Source of the DNA: Pagrus major
Lineage: Eukaryota > Chordata > Actinopteri > Spariformes > Sparidae
Length of the DNA stretch: 64,000 nt
NCBI RefSeq assembly: GCF_040436345.1
Contig: NC_133224.1
Span: 8,238,741-8,302,740 of the forward strand
Direction: 5' to 3'
The notes under the pieces are model-generated. The model saw only the letters and a program-made list of their open reading frames with translations. It did no database searches and had not been told where the DNA came from. This document shows, piece by piece, positions 26,169-40,300 of this stretch (its first letter is position 1; the number at the start of each line of letters is the position of its first letter). The translations under genes were made by a program, and so were the position numbers.

Positions 26169-26472
26169 ATGCATTTTTCGTCTCCCAAAATGGTTTGCGA
26201 GACTAAAATTGTTGCGGACGAACACGATGCTATACCTGGGACCAAAAAAGAGTCGATCATGTGGAGCTCTCCTCCGTCCAGCGCGGCTCTGAACGCCGCC
26301 GAGGCCAAGGATGTGCGGAAAGATGCGGTTTTTATCCGCGAGTTCGAGTGCGGGGATCAGGAGGAGGTGCGGCGCATCTTTTATGAGGGTATTATGGAGA
26401 GGATACCCAACACGGCGTTCAGGGGGCTCAGGCAGCAGCCCAAGACCCAGTTTTTATACGCTCTTCTGACAG
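26169..26472 (+). CDS. nat8l: nat8l coding exon 1
   Basis: Encodes residues 1-101 plus one base. It ends ACAG/GTAAGTG. It covers the N-terminal region and the conserved MERIPNTAFRGLR block. Confidence 0.95.
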
Positions 26473-29400
26473 GTAAGTGCCTTGCATCATGTGGCTTCTG
26501 TTAGGCTTTCAGACCCACTTTTTTAAATAACTTCATCACAACCCTTAACATTAATTATGTATAAAGGAGTTATTTCTTAACTCACACTGAAGGCTAGTGC
26601 GCTTTTTTTCTCTCCTTCTGCTGTGATTTATTGGAGGAACTTGTCTTAAATCCCACACAAACCTAACGTTTCTTCGCCCTATCTGGCCCCGATGTGCAGC
26701 TAAGTTGAAATCTGTTGCAGCGCCGGTGCCAAACGCGGCTCCCGTGTGTCCGCCGGCTCACACCGGCATGTTGCACACATCATGCAACAAAAGGCATGGC
26801 CAGGCGCATGGTGCACGTGTGTAACCGGCGGGCCCGCTGCTGTGATGTGATGACATGCCGGTGCCGTGAATGAATGAGTGAATGAATTTGAGGATTGGCC
26901 CACGGGGTGCGCGCACGTACCCGAAAAGCACTCCCCTGAGCCCCCCCCCCCCCCCCCCCCCCCCAACACACACACACACACATCCCCAACCGCGGCGCGC
27001 ACCCCCCCCCCCCTTCTCTCTCTCTCTCTCTCTCTCTCTCCCACCCCCTCCGCCTCTGCACAGCAGCCAATGCGCCAGTCATGCACTGATCTCGTTCGGC
27101 TTTTGTTGATGTTGCTCTTATTAAACCCTCATGTATCGTGACCGGCGCCGTTACGCACGCCAAAATCAACACACAGGCCGAATCAGAATCCACACAGGTA
27201 TAAATCTGGCGTCGATCACACTCATACAAGTCAGAAAACACGACAGTCCTGCCTGTAAAATCTCCCCAAACTGATTCTGGTTCACTGATTGTGTCTAATA
27301 GTCAGACATTCTCCCTTCTACACGTCAGCTGATGTGTCACAGCACGCTGGGGCGCACTGGAGTGAACTAACTCCTTGGTTATTGCATGCCACGCAACAAC
27401 ATGCTATGCAGCATCCAGCCTGCTTGTTTGTGTTTCCCTTTGCGCCCCCCAGCGTCACATCCGACTAATTACTCCAGTATGGAATGAAGTGCTTTGATGA
27501 CTCCAACACTAACATGTCCTCTCTGCTGAAAGTTGTTACCCTGTCAAACTATTCTAACGTGCCTTACTTCACAGATCTAACCTCTCCTTATCAAAGTGTT
27601 CATATTGTATCATGTCACATTTCTTCTGTGTCTGTGTGTGGGGTCAAATTCTGCCAAAAATCAAACATGTGATTCTCTTTTCTGACAGGTTTCGTTTATT
27701 TTTCTTCCATTTCTCCATAGTAATGTGCTTTTTCATGACCAAGTCCGTCACGCTGACCTGCTGCGCGCCCCTCATTCTCATGGGTGCGCGCTACTACTAC
27801 AGCAGGAAAGTTATCCACGGTTATCTGGACTGTGCTCTGCACACGGACATGGCTGACATAGAGGCTTATTACATGACACCCACAGGTAAGACGAGGGAGA
27901 TAAAATGCACACTGTCTGGTTTGTCAGTCGACAATGCTCCAGCACCAGAATTGAAAAGCTAGAGTCTGTAACTTTGCCACAGCAGGAGGGATAGGCGACA
28001 AACTAGATGAAAGGCAGAGCGACTTGTACTCGAAACTTGTAAAAAAAAAAAAGTGGCTCGGCCTACAGAGTCTTCAGGCAATCCAGAGGCAACTCATCAA
28101 ATATGCAGGTTGTCTCTCTGCTTCCCTTCTCCTCCACCCTTCTTTCCCACCCCTCCTCCGCGCCTCTTTCTCCACTCCTTCCCCCACTTGCTTCCTCTCT
28201 GAGCTCCACTTGGTCATGGGAGGGGAGGGAAGGGAAGGGAGGAGGGCAGGCAGGGGGAGGAGGGGGTTGCTGCATCACAGGGCTATTGATCACACGGAGG
28301 AAACTGCTGATACACTTTCTGCAGTACACTCGGTGTCGGCTAAGGCTCATTTCCTCCACTAAAGCTTCTAATTGGAAAAATCAATCCACCTCTAGTGTCA
28401 TCTCAAACTATTCATTCTCTTCAGGAGCTGCGAGCGTGAGTGATTGGCCCCCGACCACGAACACGTGACACATGTTCATACATAACTTCCTGGATGCATT
28501 TATCCCCTGTTAACCCAAACCACGTGGGCCGATATAAAAAGCAGGTGTTAGTTGAGCCGGTCAATTGCCCCGCCATTGTCTCTTTCTCTCTGACATTGTG
28601 CCCTCTGGCCTGGTAATCCACTGCACACACAATTGCAATTTAGCATTCCCATTATTGCCGCAGGGCCGCGATGGTTTAGAGGGGGTCAGGCACCACTGCT
28701 CCTGGACAATGCTAATGATTATATCCGTGCAAACTGAATGGGCCCAGAGGGGGACGAACACCTGGGCGCCAACATGCAGTGCTGATGGAGACGCTCCTCT
28801 AACGTTACCGCCGTTTGTTGTGGCGTGCGTGTTGTGTTCGAAGTGTGTGCAGGTTGGCGGAGGAGGGTGTGATTATGTACAGAATGCAAACTTGTTGAGC
28901 TTAAGGCCCTAAAAACACATTTTCCCCAACAGTTTCTTATTTTGAGCGATGAGGTCCTACATGCTGAGGTCCTTGACTTGATATTCTCTTAGATACAGTC
29001 AGGTGATGTCATTTTCTGAACTTAGCAGCCTGTTCTACTTGTTCTAACACTCGTCATTGCCAACTTAGTCATTACAGCCAAATTACTGATGATTATCTGT
29101 CAAAGATCTCATTGAGTTAAAGGTGCAATATGTAAGAACAAGTAACAGTTTTGATGCTGTGTCAAAGACGTTTTGTGTTGAAGAGATATCTATTGAAGTT
29201 AGCATGCTAACCAGCTAGGGCCTGAAATCCTCTTTCTACCAGCAGTCTCAAAGCCCCTGTGCTAGTTGTGTAAACACCAACACTCACCTGATAGTCAGTC
29301 TGGCTAACTGCACAGCTAACTGAGCTAACAAGCTAACTGTTTCCAGCTTCTTAAATGTGAATGTTTTCTGGTTTGAAATCATTTGAGGACATCATATCGG

Positions 29401-31335
29401 GCTTTGGAAAACACTGATTTTACAATCATTTTCTAGCACTTTATAGACCAAACAACTGATCAATTAATCAAAAAAGTAATTAACAATGGACATAATCGTT
29501 AGTTACAGCTTGCTGCATGCACATGAAAAAGTTTTTGGCATAGAGGCAAAATAAGGTCTGATGTTTGTTAGACTGAGTGTGTGTTTGTTTGAGGGCATGA
29601 CAACGTGTGAGACTTCATCTTTTGGAGCTTAAATCATAATTTGTAATCAGTGTTTCATCACCGAGACGTCTCGATGTTGTGGATGATCAATGGGTGCATC
29701 GCAGAATACAAATGTTGTAATGGTGCCTCCAAGCAATTAATCAACTTAATGGAGAAACATTACTTAAAATGCAGAGAGGAGGAGAGATCCGAAGACAGGG
29801 GAAAGGGGAGAGAAAACATTTTTTGACAATTAAGTGAAATATTATATGAACAGGTGAACAATGACCACAGACTGCTTGGGTAATAGAGGAAGACTGACTG
29901 ACTGACTGACTGGAGCCACGTCACTCTGCTTCCAATTATGGCCAGCTGTCACCTCTTTCATTTGCCACATAATAAAGTGTTTGTGTCTGTGTGTGTAGGC
30001 AGAGAGGTTGTAAAGCAAATTAAAGGAACAATAGTCAGGAGTATGAATGTATATGGCTGTACAAAAAAAAAGAAGATAAAAGCTTGTTCCCTGATATGGA
30101 GAGATATGAACACAAATGAGTGTCAGTTCAAAAGCTCAGTTTGAATGCGACTAAATTAAACTGTTAGAATTAAACAAGTCTTTACAGTCTTTATATTGAC
30201 AAATTCAAATAGATGCAATTAAAATACAACATCTGCTAGCATAAATCTCTTTGTACACTCCGACCCCTCCTCTTTCCATCCATCTTTCTGTCCTTCTTCA
30301 ATCAATATGTCCACCAATGGTGAGCTAACGACGAAAGAAACTAAGAAATTAAGACTCTTATCAATTTTAAAGATTTTTCTAGCAAAATTAACTATAGCCG
30401 ACCCTGATCACTTCATTCAGTGAATCTCTTTGACAATAGGAACAATACTGTATTCACATGTTGATGAGTTATCAGACAAGAATCCTCCAAACAAGAAAAA
30501 GTCTGTTTTGGTTAACTACCGCTGAGTCATACTGACCTGATAGAACTGTTCAGAGAACAGCAGACAACACGTCTTCTGTCAAGATCTTCTATCTTGCAAT
30601 TCACTAGTTTTGTTACCCCAAATATAATCTATGAGCCTGACCCTTCTATGTATGTGAATTGTGCCATGAATCACACATATGATGTTTGTCAAACTAGCTA
30701 GCATTGTGGACATCTTTGGCTAACTCAGCTAACATTTTTTCAAAGCCTTCCAGACCTTTAGTGAGCAGCTAAAATATTGAAGTCGATCTCCAGTAACAAC
30801 ACTTTCCAGGCAACGAACACCATCCTTGTGAAAGTGATTGCTTTACTGACGTGTTCACTGCACGACATTTTTTGCAGCGTTTCTCCTCCGTGTCACAGGC
30901 CTGGTTCATGTCAGCACCTATTCTCATCAAATAGTCCTCGCACAGTTTGCCCGAGTTACCATTACTACGACTCTCCGTCGCTTAATCCCACAGGGCAACC
31001 CAAAAAAGCGTATTTTAAACAGCTTCTCTTAAACTGAATTTGAGCACAGAACAAAGGAGCTTCCCTCTTGCGTTCAAGCAGCAGGCAGGCAACATACCCT
31101 CTCCCTTGCACTTGCTCAATCACTATAGGTCACTCTGAAGCAGCTTAACGCCCAAAAAGTTAATGTAACATAATGAGGGCGACACCAGACACCGAGCCAA
31201 ATCCTCCCCGGCTTGATGTGATACCCACTCAATAATACTGGCCGTTTAATGAGGCGTCATGACCACTGCGGGGTCCCATTAATGCAGGAGACTTTATAAT
31301 ACCTGCTGGTCAGTCCTGGTGTAGCTTTGTGTATA

Positions 31336-31366
<31 letters not shown>

Positions 31367-34300
31367 AGGATAGCAGCTTCCTCCAGCGCTACCTGCTGTG
31401 CTTATTTTAGCTCCGAGAGAGGGAGACAGACTGAAAGAGAGAGAGAGGGAGACAAAGCTTGTGAAGGGAGGGAAGGAGGTGAGCGCTAGATAGAAAAATG
31501 GGGGCATCCGAGGGAGGGGTGTGCTCCTCGACTCTAAGATATATTTTGTGTTTGTGTGAGAAAGAAAGAGAAACAAACAGTTTGCTGGTTAGCACACAGA
31601 CAAAGGGATCTCCTGGGTATATCTCCGACACCTCAGATTAATAAGGCATCCTTTCCTCTGCTATCCCTCCCTCCTGTTGCGGTTTTTTGAGCCACAGCAT
31701 TTTCTGCCTGTCTCCCACCTGTATCGCTCCTCCTCCTCTTCCTCTTCCTCTTTATTTTTCATCTACTCTGACGGTGCAGAGGAGGTGCTGCAGTGGCCAA
31801 CTGGGCTATCCATCATCCTGGCACAGAGGAAGTGATGTTTCCGCTTGGCCAAGGAAACAGCCTTCAGTGTCTTTCAAAAACTGGGGAAAAAAATGCAGAA
31901 AAATGTAATTTACTATTCATGCCATAATGTAGAAGTGGAAGTTTTTTTTTTAAGCTGTAGGTTGAATTGACAGATATACAGAGAAGACATTCAGGTTAAT
32001 GCACACATTCACAAACAACATTCACAGAAATGTCAAACGTATTAGTCACTAAGACTCAGGCACTTAATCATCAACTGTTTTTGATAATGAATGAATCATT
32101 TAAAGGTGCAACATGTCAGACCTGAGCATCTCTCAAATCCATACTTAAAGCACACACGGGGGGCGGAGTAACTGCTAACTGTAGCTGCCGTTAACTAGTT
32201 AGCTCAGTTAGCCCTGCAGCTGGTGGTCCAGACTGGGAGCTCGGAGCACCAAGGAAGCTTAGCTTAGCATTAACAGTTAGCCTGGCCCTCACTAACTCAG
32301 TCACCACTCAGAAATCCTAATATTGATTAAATATTCAGTCTGTCACAGTATTAGATATGTTGTCCTTTCTACCCCTGGCTGACTCTGCTGCCTGTACATA
32401 TAGAGAAACTTGAGTCCATTACTAACTGTATGCCACGTGCACATGCGTATCTTTTGTTTTACATTCTGCTTAAATCAATATTGAACAAAGACACTCATCT
32501 GAGAGAGCAGATGACGTGTCAACAGCAGCTTCAGTAATCAAGCTTCTCCACCCTTTGAGATTTCTCTGGCTTGAGTCAAGCCTGCTTGGTTTACCCAGGA
32601 ACAATATACGGAGGTCTAGATTGTAATAGGTTAGAGTCACATTTTGCATGTTGGTGTGAAGCCCAGCCTGACGACCTTTGACCCCGGAGATGAAGGGGGG
32701 AGAGGGGCTCAGACAATTATTTTATCCATTTGTGTATCTTTTTTTCTGATTCCAGCTTCTTAATTGTGAATATTTCTGTTTTCAAGACATTTGAGGACAT
32801 CATATTGGGCAGCCACAATAATGACGATAAAAAGTTTTTGCAAAAAGGCAAAAGAAGGACTGATGTTTGTTAGAGTGTGTGTGTTTGTTTGAGGGCATGA
32901 AAACGTGTGAGGATTAATCTTTTGGAGCTTAAATCACAATTTTGAATCAGTGTTTCATAACCGAGATGTCTCGATGTTGTGGATGATCAATGGGTGCGTC
33001 GCAGAATACAGATGTTGTGATGGTGCCACCGAGCAATTCATCAACTTCATGGAAAAACACTACTTAAAATGCAGAGAGGAGGAGAGATCCGAGGACAGGG
33101 AGTTTTGTTTTTGACAATAATGCGAAATATGAACTGAACTATTTCTTTTAACGTCAAAAGCTCAATTTGAATGTGAAGTCTTAATTTCTAAAAGTCCATT
33201 ATTCAAATTCGACAGCTCAATAAGAGTTTGACAAATTCAAATAGCTGCAATTACAATACAACATCTGCTAGCATAAATCTCTTTGTACACTCCGACTCCT
33301 CCTCTTTCCATCCATCTCTCTCTGTCCTTCTTCAATCAATACGTCCACCAATGGTGTGTTAACGACGAAAGAAACTAAGAAATTAAGACTAATCAATTTA
33401 AAAGATTTTTCTAGCAAATTAACTATAGCTGACCCTGATCACTTCATTCAGTGAATCTCGTTGAAAATACGAACAATACTGTATACACATCTATTAATCC
33501 ATGTTGATGAGTTATCAGACAAGATTCCTCCAAACAAAACAAAACAAAAAATTTGTTTTGGTTCGACTAAAACTACCGCTGAGTCATACTGGACTGGTAG
33601 AACCGTTCAGAAGAAACCACAAATGGTGTCAGGAAATTGTGACCAGTTGCAGGAGAGTCTGTTTAATTTGGCGGGGACTGGTTGTGCAAAAATCTCATGA
33701 GATTCGGCTGATCAGGCTGTGCACATGGTGGCAATCTAAGTTGAATAAAACACACCTGACTACATGAACAAAACATGACAAATCTACTTTACAGTTCACA
33801 TCGAGGAAACGAGTAAAGTAGACTAATACTTTTAAGTTGTTAAAACTTTTAATTTGTGATTACGTTTTGTTCTTTAGATGAAAAGTGATTTCTGTGGCTT
33901 GAGTCAAGCCTGCTTGGTTCAACAATATACGGAGGTCTAGATTGTAATAGGTTAGAGTCACATTTTGTATGTTAGCGTGAAGCCCAGCCTGACGACCTTT
34001 GACCCCGGAGATGAAGGGGGGAGAGGGGCTCAGGCGGTAGCAGCAGCAGCCATGTGAACAATGGCATGCGCACAGTGAAGTGTAGCGCGTTGTGTTAAAT
34101 ATGGGCACTTACCTGCATGTTTGCATATAAACAAATAATGTGCATTGATGGGCAGGAAGGCAGTAAAACCAACAGTAACAGATAGGGCCAGATAATGAGT
34201 TTGTCAGAACTAATGGAAGTGTAACAGGGTGAGTGTGAGTCTGTGTTACAACACACAGTTCAGTGCATCCTTTGCATATTGGGTTTGGCTTAAAGGCTTC

Positions 34301-37300
34301 TTCTACTGTACGTCAATACTCATGAATTATTCATTTAATGTAATTGCGCTGTTGTGTGTTTGTGTAAACATCTGGAGAGTGTGTCCCGTGGACAGCGGTC
34401 CCCTCCTCTCACCCTCATTTGTCCGTGACGGAGGAAGAAACGGCTGACGCGTGGGTTTTATATGACAGGCTAATCCATACTCCCAGCATGCACTCTGACC
34501 TGAGGAGGAGGGTGTGTCAGTGTGTCTGGAAGGACATTAGGAAGGTTGCGAGTGTTGTATAAGACCAAACAACACCGAAACAATTTACATTCAGAAGCAA
34601 CTTAAGCATTTTCTTTTAAATGGGAAAGTTGAACATTAAAAGAGAAATATATGTCATACTGCCCAGTACTGCAGCACTGTTTTCCACTCTGTCTGAAACG
34701 CTCTGTTTTTAGCTCCTGTCTCTTTAAGGAATCCCTCCTCTGATTGGTCAGCTCTTACATGCCTGACCCAGCACCGCCAACAACAACAGAGCAGCTGTGC
34801 TAAATCAATTCTTACCTGCCAAACTAACCACTGGACATAAATAATGTAAATATGTAATACAGTGATGTAGTGTGATGTCACAAAGTCACATAATTAAAGG
34901 TGGGACTACTGAAGAGGAAAGGAAAAAACAAAAAAGCACAATAGGTCTCCTTTAAAATAAACAGAATTTGTATTGTGTTTTCTTGTATTAGCTTCCTGGC
35001 TGCAGCCGCCTGTCAACATGCTCTAAAGTTAATCAGTTAATTAATGTATGACAAATTAAAATAGCATCCATTGCTTCTCTTGATTCCACTTTGATAGCCA
35101 GACCCAAAATGGATTCCTTAGAATAGAAAGTAACGCTTTACAATACTCTGTTTACTACGTGGAGCAGTGAAGCCTACTCGCCGTTTAACGCCTGGTCAGA
35201 TCAGATTAATCACGCAGTGACGCAACAGTCCTGAAACATTAATCACTTAGTGCCTAACGTACACTGCAATAATGACGCGCTGCGGAGCGATAAAATAAAA
35301 TAACATAAAAATAGCAATCAATTCACGGTTTAATCAGTGGAACACAAAGCAAATGGAAACAATACACAGAGAATAGAGTCAAGCCACTTATGAGCTTTTG
35401 TCGGGGCTTACACCCACAGAGGATGGCGTCTGGCTCACAGAGAAGTGAACTCCGGCGCAGTGAGGCGGCGTCTAGACTGAACGCTTATCAACCAAATTAT
35501 CCCTCATCTGAGGAAAAAGAGAATAATCTTGTTAGACACCATAAAAACTATTCCCGTGTATGTGTGCGATTTTTTTCTCTCTCCATATATATACAGGCTT
35601 CATATCGCAACATCAACCAGTATTTAACACTCCCACACACATGCACAGAGGCGTATTAACATCCGTGTGAAGTAGTTAAAGAAATTAGATCCGTCGCATT
35701 GAGAACGCAGTAATCAGATTTTGGCTCGTGTGAGAATCATTGCAAACGATTTCTTCCTGCTGCCTTTCCCGCCTTCGCTCTCAGCCGTGATTTATTTCTC
35801 GTCTTGAGATCATCTGTATTCTTCAGGTCCCCTTCCCCCCTCTGTAATAATGGTAGATTTTCTGTCCTCCCTCCCCCCGTTGTGTTTGTATGCCCTCGCA
35901 GCAATAATGGATCCTTTCAGGCTCATCACTATTACTGTTACCACAGATGCCTCGCCTCCCTCCTCCTCTGCTCACTCTCTCTGTCAGAGAAGACCGATGA
36001 ATGACTTCTTCTCTCTTTCTTTAACTTCCTTTTTTTTCTGAGTGAGTAAGCTCATTCATACGACTTTCTAGCCTCGGTTACACACACTAAAAACACAGGC
36101 GGTTCACTGTATTCGTAGCTTATTAAGCTACTACTCAGTATTGGCCTGCTGCACTGGAGCAACAGGGATCTTAACGCTTTGCTCAAAAACACAACAGGAA
36201 GAGCTGTTGAGGTCTGTTTGGGAAACATAATCGTATTTATTCCCTCTTTCCAATCACTCTTGTGGTGACTAAGCAGCTTCACCCATGTGAATTGTTATGT
36301 GTGGTATTTAGTGGGAAAGAGGGAACATAGATGGGAGCTAGAAGAAAGATACAAAGGAGAGAGATTATCAACCGTCCATAAATCTTAAGCCTCATTTGCA
36401 CCCTTTTATTTCAATATTCTCTTTAATATTAACCACTGAGCGGCGCTCCAGTTTCCCCCAACAACAGACAGACACAATAATGTCCCCATCCGACAATTAT
36501 TCTTATGAAAACCTGCCGAACTCCCCACAAACAAACCCAATCTAAGACAGAGGACTCGTCAGGCCTATGAAGAGAGGAATGATCTAGTCTCGTCTGTTTG
36601 ACTCTGTATAACTCTCTGAATGGAGCCTTCCTTGAGCTTGTTCATGTCTTGATACTGGAAAGCCAATTAGCTGACTAAAGGAAACTCTAAGGAATTTTTA
36701 ACAAAGCAAAGAGTCGACAGCAATAGAGCGCATTCACGTTGCAGCCTTTTTTCTCTTACGTCATGCTCAGAGTAGGAAGCTCAATTGTTTGGATAAAGCT
36801 ATGTGGCTGTTTTCTAGGTTGCAAGTCGGATGAATTCTCTGAAAAATTATTATTTCACCACTGATTGATCAGCGACTGAAATGATAGGACTTGCAACCTG
36901 GAACATACAGTTGTACGTTATTTGAGCTTTTTTGTCGAGGAAAATGGCCGCCATGTGAATATGGTTTATGATAGCAGCTCTGTGTCTATGGTGCTTTGAG
37001 CTAAATGCTAACATCAGCACAACGATAACTTATGATAATTTTTAGCAGGTGTAATGTTTATGAGGGTCACCGTCTCAGCTTAGCATGCTAACATTTGCTA
37101 ATTAGCGCTACACACAGACCAACTGAGGCTGATGGGTCATGTCATGTCATTAGGTTCGTCAGTATTTGGTCATAAACCAAAGTAATGGACAAGATGACAT
37201 TTTGAAACGATGATAGAAAGTTAAAGGTTAGACAAAATTATAAGAATTAATCCGGGGTGTGTGAACCAGATGTTATAGTAATCCATCCAGTATTTTTCAG

Positions 37301-40300
37301 ACATTTAACTCCAAACCACAAATGTCAATCTGCTGGTGTTGCTAGAGGGAACGTCGGGTGATTGCTAAAGTCATTAAGCTTCATCCTCTGGGGACCATGC
37401 ATGCAATCAATCGATTGATTGTCGAGAAATTTCACTCTGGACTAAAGTGGGAGACAGACCAGCTGACCAACTGAACAAAATTACCACCCCCAGAGCTGAT
37501 TCTAAAGCCTTTAATCAATCCATTTCACATAAGAATGCTTGTCCTACAGTTTGATTTTTATAATGGTTTTGCAATAATTGGTTCTGAGATTCTGAACAGT
37601 GACATTTCAGTTGCAGATCTGCTGACTTGTCGAGAGTCTAGAGCTTTTAATCTCTTATAAACTGCCTTTTGGAGCATAACGTTTTGCCACCTACACACCT
37701 CCTCCTCTAACTTTATCTCTCTGCCTTTTGTTATTTCCATTCTCTCAGTCTCTCTCTATCTCCCTATCTCCAGGAAGTGCAGTTCCCAGCAGAAATAATG
37801 ATAGCTAAAGTAAATCCTCGCAGTTTAATGGTAGCGGTGTCAGATGCGGCAGATGTGGAGCTCCTTGAGCCATCGTGTCAGAAAGCTTAGAGGTCAATAC
37901 ACGCTGCTCAGCTTTCACAAGGAAAGCAGAGTCAGAGGGGGAGGAGGGACGAGGAGAGAGGCTTTTTTTCATGTCTTGTATGATTCAAGTGATATTTTTG
38001 AGACATAGTGTTAAGTAATACACACAGTGTGATAGGCAGCGAGGTGGTTGCAGTGTGCTTTCCTGTGCTGTCCTCATTCCTGGCACAGGCTCAGTTCAGA
38101 CAGATGGTCAGGAGGGTTTTATGGAAGCGTATTCCCCCCTCCTACGCCTCCAACACACACATGCACGAGCATAATAATGCCGGCCGAGTGTGGCGGGAGT
38201 TGACACTGCAGCTTTGACGTCTGCCTTTAATAAAACATTATTCCATAGTATAATTTAAGGCTGCAAGACACTTACAACTTTAAGAGATTGTCCGTACCAC
38301 TCAGATTTACAGTCATCCACCAACACTCGGGATAATCAACTTCAGACTTTGGCAGCAAAACATTTATGAAAAATATTTAATTGCTTTTTTATCTAATTTG
38401 ACAGAAGGATAGGAATTTAACTATTATCTAGGATTAGTTAGGATGGTATAAATTGGTGCACCGCTGTAACTGAACACTGATGTTAGCCTGTTTGAGAAGC
38501 TAGCACTGGCGTTAGCCTGTTTGAGAAGCTCACATCGATGTCCGCCTGTTGTAGAAGCTAACCTATATGTTAGCCTATTGGTCAACCCAATACTAATGTC
38601 AGCAGGTTTGAGAAGCTAACACCGTTGTAATTCTGTAGGTGAAGCTAACACTGATGTAAGTCTGTGTGAGAAGCTAACACTGATGTAAACCCGTGTAGAA
38701 GTTAACATTGATTTTAGCCTGTTTCAGATACTAACACTGATGTTAGCCTGTTGGAAAAGCTATCACCGATGTTAGCTTGTTAGCTTAAAATTTCCTGAAA
38801 CATGTATTAATGCGTATATATTGTCTCCTTCTCCGACACGATTAATGCCTCTAACTCACTGAAGCTCGTCTTTTGTTGTCTATTTTAATGAGCTAGCTAG
38901 CCAGTAACAAGTGAGTGAGACAGCTGTTGTCATGGATACAGGCAGGGTCTCTCGACAGGGGTAACAGGATGTGTTGATTTTAGTTATCTAGAATGCCTCA
39001 GGACTTCAAGGAGGTATGCATCTCCCCGGATATAATTCCCAATTAAAGCTCCCCTCAGAGATTAGTCAGATTAGACCATCTCCCAGTGATGCCACACCCC
39101 TGTCTACCTATCAGGGCGGGGAGTACTCGGGTTTTCCTGTTGCCGCTGCAACCTACCTACTGTTTGACAGTTGTTTTATTCAGTAACAGAAGCCTCCAGA
39201 TCAGCTTAACACAAGCCTGCAGGGGCATCAAATCCCTTCCAAACACACGGGACTCCAGCAGGAGCCTGATGTTAATGTCACCGCCTGTTTGTGTGTGAAG
39301 GCGAGAGATTCAGCAGAAATAAAGGAGAGGGATGTGTAAAGAGAGAGTTAAGGACACAGAGAGAGAATTAGGATTCAAAGCTCGTCGACAGTCGGACACA
39401 GATTTTTTGCCAGTCACGGAATAGTCAGATTTACTTTATCTATAACAAACAGATGGCATTTTAATACAAAACCATATAAGCGCTGCCAACACATGCCGTA
39501 AATACTGCTGACTTTGATGGGGAGGCTGTTTGAACACGGTTACGTAATAAAAAACAGGAGGTTCAGAGGGTCGTTTTCTTTGAAAGATTATGATCGGTAA
39601 AGGAAATTAAGCAAGGGCATTTTAAAACAGCCTGATTAAGATTGAAAGTGCAATGATTTCAAAAGGAGCACGATGAGCCATATCATAATTTATTTGACTT
39701 TATTCTCTGCACTGTTAGTCAGGTACTTAACACCCTGTGAACTAGTGATTATTATTTTCTAGCTCTGTAATAAAAGCAGATATTTTAACTGCAGCTGGTG
39801 ACACAGCCGACAAAAGATATGACAAAAGTTGTAATTAAAAATCTTTTGCAGCTCAATTCAAATTGTTTTATCCCACAAACCTAGTCTATTATTACTCAAA
39901 GGCAAAAAGGAGAATAATTCACGAGCATGAACACTCAAACTGTCAAAGTAAACAGCGTAGGAACTGCAGCATGAATGCAGATCGATATTAAATCGGGTTG
40001 GTATTCAAGCTCTTAGCACTACTCTGTTGGAGGAGCATTGTCTGCTGACATTTTTGTCTGTATTGGTCTAACCTTTTTTGTCTGTCTGTATGTGTGTTAG
40101 TCTTTTTATCTGTGACCAGTGTCTGTCTGAGTGTCTGATTTAGCAAGTGCCTACACAGTATGAGCTGCTGTAAAAATGTTGTTTTCTGTCTATGTCAACT
40201 TGGAAAATGCAGAATTTCTTCCTCTAATCCAACCAAAACTGAGATCAGTGTTGCTGCTCCAATACACTGTGTGCTCCAAGAGGCCGCTCTGTCATGCCTG

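Larger units (their letters stand above)
29341..32712. repeat. intron 2 tandem duplication, copy A
   Basis: Three modules (29341-29830, about 30235-30490 and 32559-32712) recur in the same order at 32750-34033. Shared strings include CATTTGAGGACATCATAT, GATGTTGTGGATGATCAATG and GACGACCTTTGACCCC. This copy is longer by about 2.1 kb between the second and third modules. Confidence 0.85.

Noticed and set aside
26882..27109. Pro/Ser-rich frames over C and CT runs in nat8l intron 1
   Set aside because: Simple-sequence translation within a well-defined intron.
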